A stretch of 14,584 nucleotides of DNA, from NCBI GenBank assembly GCA_964620425.1, contig CAZUGV010000019.1:1-14584 (forward strand), in the 5' to 3' direction. Position 1 is the stretch's first letter. Every line of letters starts with the position of its first letter. The stretch comes from DASXUG01 sp964620425 (GTDB taxonomy: Bacteria > Pseudomonadota > Gammaproteobacteria > Burkholderiales > Methylophilaceae). Below the pieces are notes generated by a model. That model saw nothing but the letters and a program-made list of their open reading frames with translations, did not search any database and had not been told where the DNA came from. Both the position numbers and the translations under genes were made by a program. This document shows positions 11,916-14,584 of this stretch, in pieces.

Positions 11916-13715
11916 ATGTTAGACCCCAAACCCATCTTAAAAAATCTACCTAATCTACCTGGTGTTTATCGCATGATAAACACGGAAGATGCAGTGATTT
12001 ATGTCGGCAAAGCCAAAGACCTTAAAAAGCGTGTTTCGAGTTATTTCAATAAAAACTTGCCTAGCCCACGTACGCGCATGATGGTTTCGCAGATTGTGAA
12101 GATTGAAACCACGGTCACGCATTCTGAGGCGGAGGCGTTGTTGCTTGAAAATAACCTCATCAAAAGCATGATGCCGCGTTACAACGTGTTGTTTCGTGAT
12201 GATAAATCTTACCCTTATATTACGCTTACCAATGATGAGTTTCCGCGCTTGGCATTTCACCGTGGCGTGCAGAAAAAAGGACACCAATATTTTGGGCCTT
12301 TCCCCAATTCGGTTGCGGTGCGAGAGAGTATTCAGTTGTTGCAAAAGGTGTTTTTGTTACGCACGTGTGAAAATACCGTATTTGCCAATCGCTCACGCCC
12401 CTGTTTGCAACACCAAATTGAGCGCTGCACGGCACCTTGTGTCAATTTAATTTCTGAAGAAGATTATCGTCATGATGTGCATCACGCCACCTTGTTTTTA
12501 CAAGGGCGTGAACAGCAAGTGATGGATGATTTAAGCACTAAGATGATGGATGCCGCAGAGGCGCAAGAGTATGAGCGTGCTGCGGTGTTTCGTGACCGTA
12601 TGCAGAGCTTGCGCCAAGTGCAAGCCAAGCAGTTTGTGAGTGATTTTAATTTAAGCGATGCAGATGTGATTGCCTGCGTGGAAGCGCAAGGCGAACATTG
12701 CGTGAATCTGGTGATGATACGTGGCGGAAGGCATTTGGGGGATAAAAGCTTTTTCCCGAAAAATGCAGATGGCGTAGAGCTACACGAAACAGTGCAAGCC
12801 TTTATTGAACAACATTATATGGCGCAAAACACGCCACCTGTTTTGATAGTGGGTGTGCCGCTTGAAACCGAGAGTTTAGAGCAACTATTAAGCGAGCAAG
12901 CTAGCCGCAAAATTAAAATTAACACCAATCCCATTGGCGATAAGCGCGTGTGGCTAAAAATGGCGAATACCAATGCCGAACTAGCCTTGCAACAAAAACA
13001 AGCGCAAACCAGCAATCAACATGCGCGCTTGGTGATGTTGCGCGAGGCGCTCAATCTACCCGAAAACACCGAGCGCATTGAGTGTTTTGATATTAGCCAC
13101 ACCATGGGCGAGGCCACAGTGGCGAGCTGCGTGGTGTTTGATCGCGGAGATATGCAAAATAGTGAATATCGTCGCTACAACATTACTGGCATCACCCCAG
13201 GCGATGATTATGCCGCAATGCGAGATGTGCTGACTCGGCGCTACAAGAAAGTGGCAGAGGGGGAAGGAAAACGCCCTGATTTAGTGTTTATTGATGGCGG
13301 TAAAGGTCAATTGGGCGTTGCCATAGAGGTGATGCAAGAAGTCGGTTTAGCTGATATTCTGTTAGTAGGCATTGCCAAAGGCGAAGAGCGCAGACCTGGG
13401 TTGGAAACCATGATTTTTTCTGACACAGGTGAAATGCTCAACCTAGAAAAAGACAATAGCGGCCTACACTTGCTACAACAAATTCGTGACGAAGCGCACC
13501 GCTTCGCCATCACAGGGCATAGAGCCAAACGCGCCAAAGCACGCATGCATTCATCGCTTGAAGATATTGCGGGAGTGGGAGCTAAACGCAGAAAAGCATT
13601 ATTGGTGCGTTTTGGTGGCTTAGAAGGCGTTAAAAACGCGAGTGTGGATGAACTTGCCAAAGTGGATGGCATTAGTCCTGCTTTAGCAGAGAAAATATAT
13701 GGGGAATTACATTGA
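11916..13715 (+). CDS. uvrC: Excinuclease ABC subunit C
   Basis: UvrC makes both the 3' and 5' incisions around a DNA lesion in the UvrABC nucleotide excision repair complex. The 599-residue protein is full length. The N-terminal GIY-YIG nuclease (about 12-95) has GVYRM, IYVGKAKDLKKRV with Tyr29 and Arg39, and LLLEN with Glu78. Cys151, Cys163, Cys171 and Cys175 match the four cysteines that bind a 4Fe-4S cluster in E. coli UvrC. A UVR helix pair for UvrB binding lies near 202-236. The RNase H-like nuclease has Asp392 (FDISH), Asp460 (FIDGGKGQ) and His528 (EAHRFA). Two helix-hairpin-helix motifs close the protein (about 548-597). The start is forced: an in-frame TAA stands 9 nt before ATG 11916, and the next Met is residue 20. 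There is no visible Shine-Dalgarno sequence. Confidence 0.97.
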   Translation: MLDPKPILKNLPNLPGVYRMINTEDAVIYVGKAKDLKKRVSSYFNKNLPSPRTRMMVSQIVKIETTVTHSEAEALLLENNLIKSMMPRYNVLFRDDKSYPYITLTNDEFPRLAFHRGVQKKGHQYFGPFPNSVAVRESIQLLQKVFLLRTCENTVFANRSRPCLQHQIERCTAPCVNLISEEDYRHDVHHATLFLQGREQQVMDDLSTKMMDAAEAQEYERAAVFRDRMQSLRQVQAKQFVSDFNLSDADVIACVEAQGEHCVNLVMIRGGRHLGDKSFFPKNADGVELHETVQAFIEQHYMAQNTPPVLIVGVPLETESLEQLLSEQASRKIKINTNPIGDKRVWLKMANTNAELALQQKQAQTSNQHARLVMLREALNLPENTERIECFDISHTMGEATVASCVVFDRGDMQNSEYRRYNITGITPGDDYAAMRDVLTRRYKKVAEGEGKRPDLVFIDGGKGQLGVAIEVMQEVGLADILLVGIAKGEERRPGLETMIFSDTGEMLNLEKDNSGLHLLQQIRDEAHRFAITGHRAKRAKARMHSSLEDIAGVGAKRRKALLVRFGGLEGVKNASVDELAKVDGISPALAEKIYGELH

Positions 13716-14290
13716 TGTGGAACGTACCAAATAGTCTGACATTACTCAGAATCTTACTTATCCCCGTTTTTATCGGTATTTTATACGCACCAGACGCATG
13801 GTTAAGCATGCATGAAAAAAACCTCGTGGCGACGCTTATATTTTCGCTAGCCGCCATTACAGATTGGCTCGATGGTTATTTTGCACGCATCTTGAATCAA
13901 AGCTCTGCTTTTGGCGCATTTTTAGACCCTGTGGCAGATAAACTAATGGTGGCCGCGGCTTTGGTCATGCTGATTGAGTTAGACCGCGTTGGCGCTTTTG
14001 TAACGTTTATTATTATTGGTCGCGAAATTGCCATTAGCGCATTACGTGAGTGGATGGCGGGCATAGGCGAACGCGGGAGTGTCGCAGTAGCCTATATCGG
14101 CAAGGTGAAAACAGCCGTACAAATGATTGCCATTTTGTTTTTGCTGTATCACGATAATTTAGACTTGGGTATGGGTGAAATAAACATTCAATTAATCGGG
14201 CGTGTATTGATTGTTATCGCTGCAAATTTAACTTTGCTGTCAATGGCTTACTATTTAAAGGCGGCTTGGCCGAGGATGAAGGCCAAATAA
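13715..14290 (+). CDS. pgsA: CDP-diacylglycerol–glycerol-3-phosphate 3-phosphatidyltransferase
   Basis: PgsA makes phosphatidylglycerophosphate, the first committed step to phosphatidylglycerol and cardiolipin, in the inner membrane. The 191-residue protein begins with MWNVPNSLTLLRI, typical of the family. It carries the full CDP-alcohol phosphatidyltransferase motif D-x2-DG-x2-AR-x8-G-x3-D-x3-D, with Asp50, Asp53, Gly54, Ala57, Arg58, Gly67, Asp71 and Asp75. Several hydrophobic helices follow (about 77-105, 128-145 and 158-180). I chose ATG 13715-13717, which shares one base with the uvrC stop (TGATG) and has GGGGA about 9 nt upstream. A TTG three bases earlier would add only one residue. 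The gene is co-transcribed and translationally coupled with uvrC. Confidence 0.95.
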   Translation: MWNVPNSLTLLRILLIPVFIGILYAPDAWLSMHEKNLVATLIFSLAAITDWLDGYFARILNQSSAFGAFLDPVADKLMVAAALVMLIELDRVGAFVTFIIIGREIAISALREWMAGIGERGSVAVAYIGKVKTAVQMIAILFLLYHDNLDLGMGEINIQLIGRVLIVIAANLTLLSMAYYLKAAWPRMKAK

Positions 14291-14317
14291 ATTATAGAAA
14301 AGATGCGCATTTGGGTG

Positions 14318-14345
14318 TTGACGTATGGCTCAAAATCCTTATAAT
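14318..14345 (+). promoter_or_regulatory. Promoter of the tRNA cluster
   Basis: -35 TTGACG (14318-14323) and -10 TATAAT (14340-14345) with a 16-bp spacer, a near-consensus sigma-70 promoter. The expected start is near 14352, about 43 nt before tRNA-Gly. The discriminator GCACGC is GC-rich, as is common for stringently controlled stable-RNA promoters. Confidence 0.8.
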
Positions 14346-14394
14346 GCACGCTTCTTTGACGCACGTAACAAAAGCTTCATGTGCTAGAAACTAT

Positions 14395-14470
14395 GCGGGA
14401 GTAGCTCAGTTGGTAGAGCGCAACCTTGCCAAGGTTGAGGTCGCGAGTTCGAGACTCGTTTCCCGCTCCA
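14395..14470 (+). tRNA. tRNA-Gly (anticodon GCC)
   Basis: A 76-nt tRNA with encoded CCA. The acceptor stem is GCGGGAG/TTCCCGC with one G-T pair, and the D arm is GCTC/GAGC. The anticodon stem is CAACC/GGTTG with loop TTGCCAA (anticodon GCC at 14428-14430). The T arm is GCGAG/CTCGT with loop TTCGAGA. The discriminator base is T. It reads GGC/GGU codons. Confidence 0.97.
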
Positions 14471-14479
14471 GATTTCGGG

Positions 14480-14499
14480 GAAAGCGCCGCTTTCTTTTT
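14480..14499 (+). terminator. Terminator-like hairpin between the tRNA genes
   Basis: GAAAGC (14480-14485) pairs with GCTTTC (14489-14494) over a 3-nt loop, directly followed by T5. This is a short intrinsic-terminator shape 10 nt after tRNA-Gly. If tRNA-Cys is co-transcribed, read-through must be substantial, or the hairpin acts in processing. Confidence 0.45.
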
Positions 14500-14522
14500 C
14501 AACATAAGCCGTTTTTATGTTG
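14500..14522 (+). repeat. Second hairpin in the tRNA spacer
   Basis: CAACATAA (14500-14507) pairs with TTATGTTG (14515-14522) over a 7-nt loop, ending 8 nt before tRNA-Cys. It may guide 5'/3' processing of a dicistronic tRNA precursor. Confidence 0.4.
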
Positions 14523-14530
14523 TTGGTTCT

Positions 14531-14584
14531 GGCGCGATAGCAAAGCGGTTATGCCGCGGCCTGCAAAGCCGTTTAGGCCGGTTC
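14531..14584 (+). tRNA. tRNA-Cys (anticodon GCA), cut by the window end
   Basis: The 5' part matches tRNA-Cys: acceptor strand GGCGCGA, then the D-arm region GCAAAGCGGTTATGC. The anticodon stem CGGC/GCCG carries loop CTGCAAA (anticodon GCA at 14563-14565). The start of the T arm, GGCCGGTTC, ends the window, so the 3' acceptor strand is not visible. Confidence 0.92.

Overview
The window looks like chromosomal DNA of a moderately AT-rich betaproteobacterium. A methylotroph of the Methylophilaceae (Methylotenera-like) is my best guess. It rests on the uvrC–pgsA–tRNA-Gly–tRNA-Cys order, the betaproteobacterial flavour of GlgC, AhpC and AhpF, and short GGCGGAT/ATCCGCC intergenic palindromes. It is an inference from gene order and protein character, not a database match.

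Layout. (1) 1-33 is the terminator of a gene lying outside the window. (2) 334-1653 (minus) is glgC, ADP-glucose pyrophosphorylase, standing alone without other glycogen genes. (3) 1654-2154 is a long divergent regulatory region with an FNR/ANR-type box, a two-tier hairpin and a sigma-54-like promoter. (4) 2155-5268 is a large chemotaxis transducer with a dCache sensor, a tandem array of 91-residue HAMP-type repeats and a C-terminal CheR-binding pentapeptide. (5) 5666-7860 is ahpC-ahpF, the alkyl hydroperoxide reductase pair, with a good promoter and an 11+11 bp palindrome just upstream of its -35. (6) 7926-10043 (minus) is a secreted clan GH-A glycoside hydrolase that converges on ahpF across a perfect 17-bp hairpin. 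(7) 10080-11850 is an accessory patch. It holds a Phd/YefM-type antitoxin whose PIN toxin survives only as 12 codons, three copies of a palindromic repeat family (one much longer than the others), an unrecognised small gene ending inside one repeat, and a vapBC-type pair whose PIN toxin has lost a catalytic aspartate. (8) 11916-14584 is conserved housekeeping: uvrC, pgsA (overlapping by one base), tRNA-Gly(GCC) with its own promoter, and the first part of tRNA-Cys(GCA).

How the genes relate. ahpC and ahpF form one functional unit: peroxidase plus its NADH-dependent reductase. uvrC and pgsA are translationally coupled neighbours with unrelated functions, an arrangement common in proteobacteria. 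The transducer would feed an unseen CheA/CheW system. The toxin-antitoxin patch reads as a decaying mobile or accessory insertion between the hydrolase and the uvrC core. Nothing here is clearly a complete new system. The most interesting features are the expanded HAMP array, the degenerate TA modules, and the size-variable palindromic repeat family.
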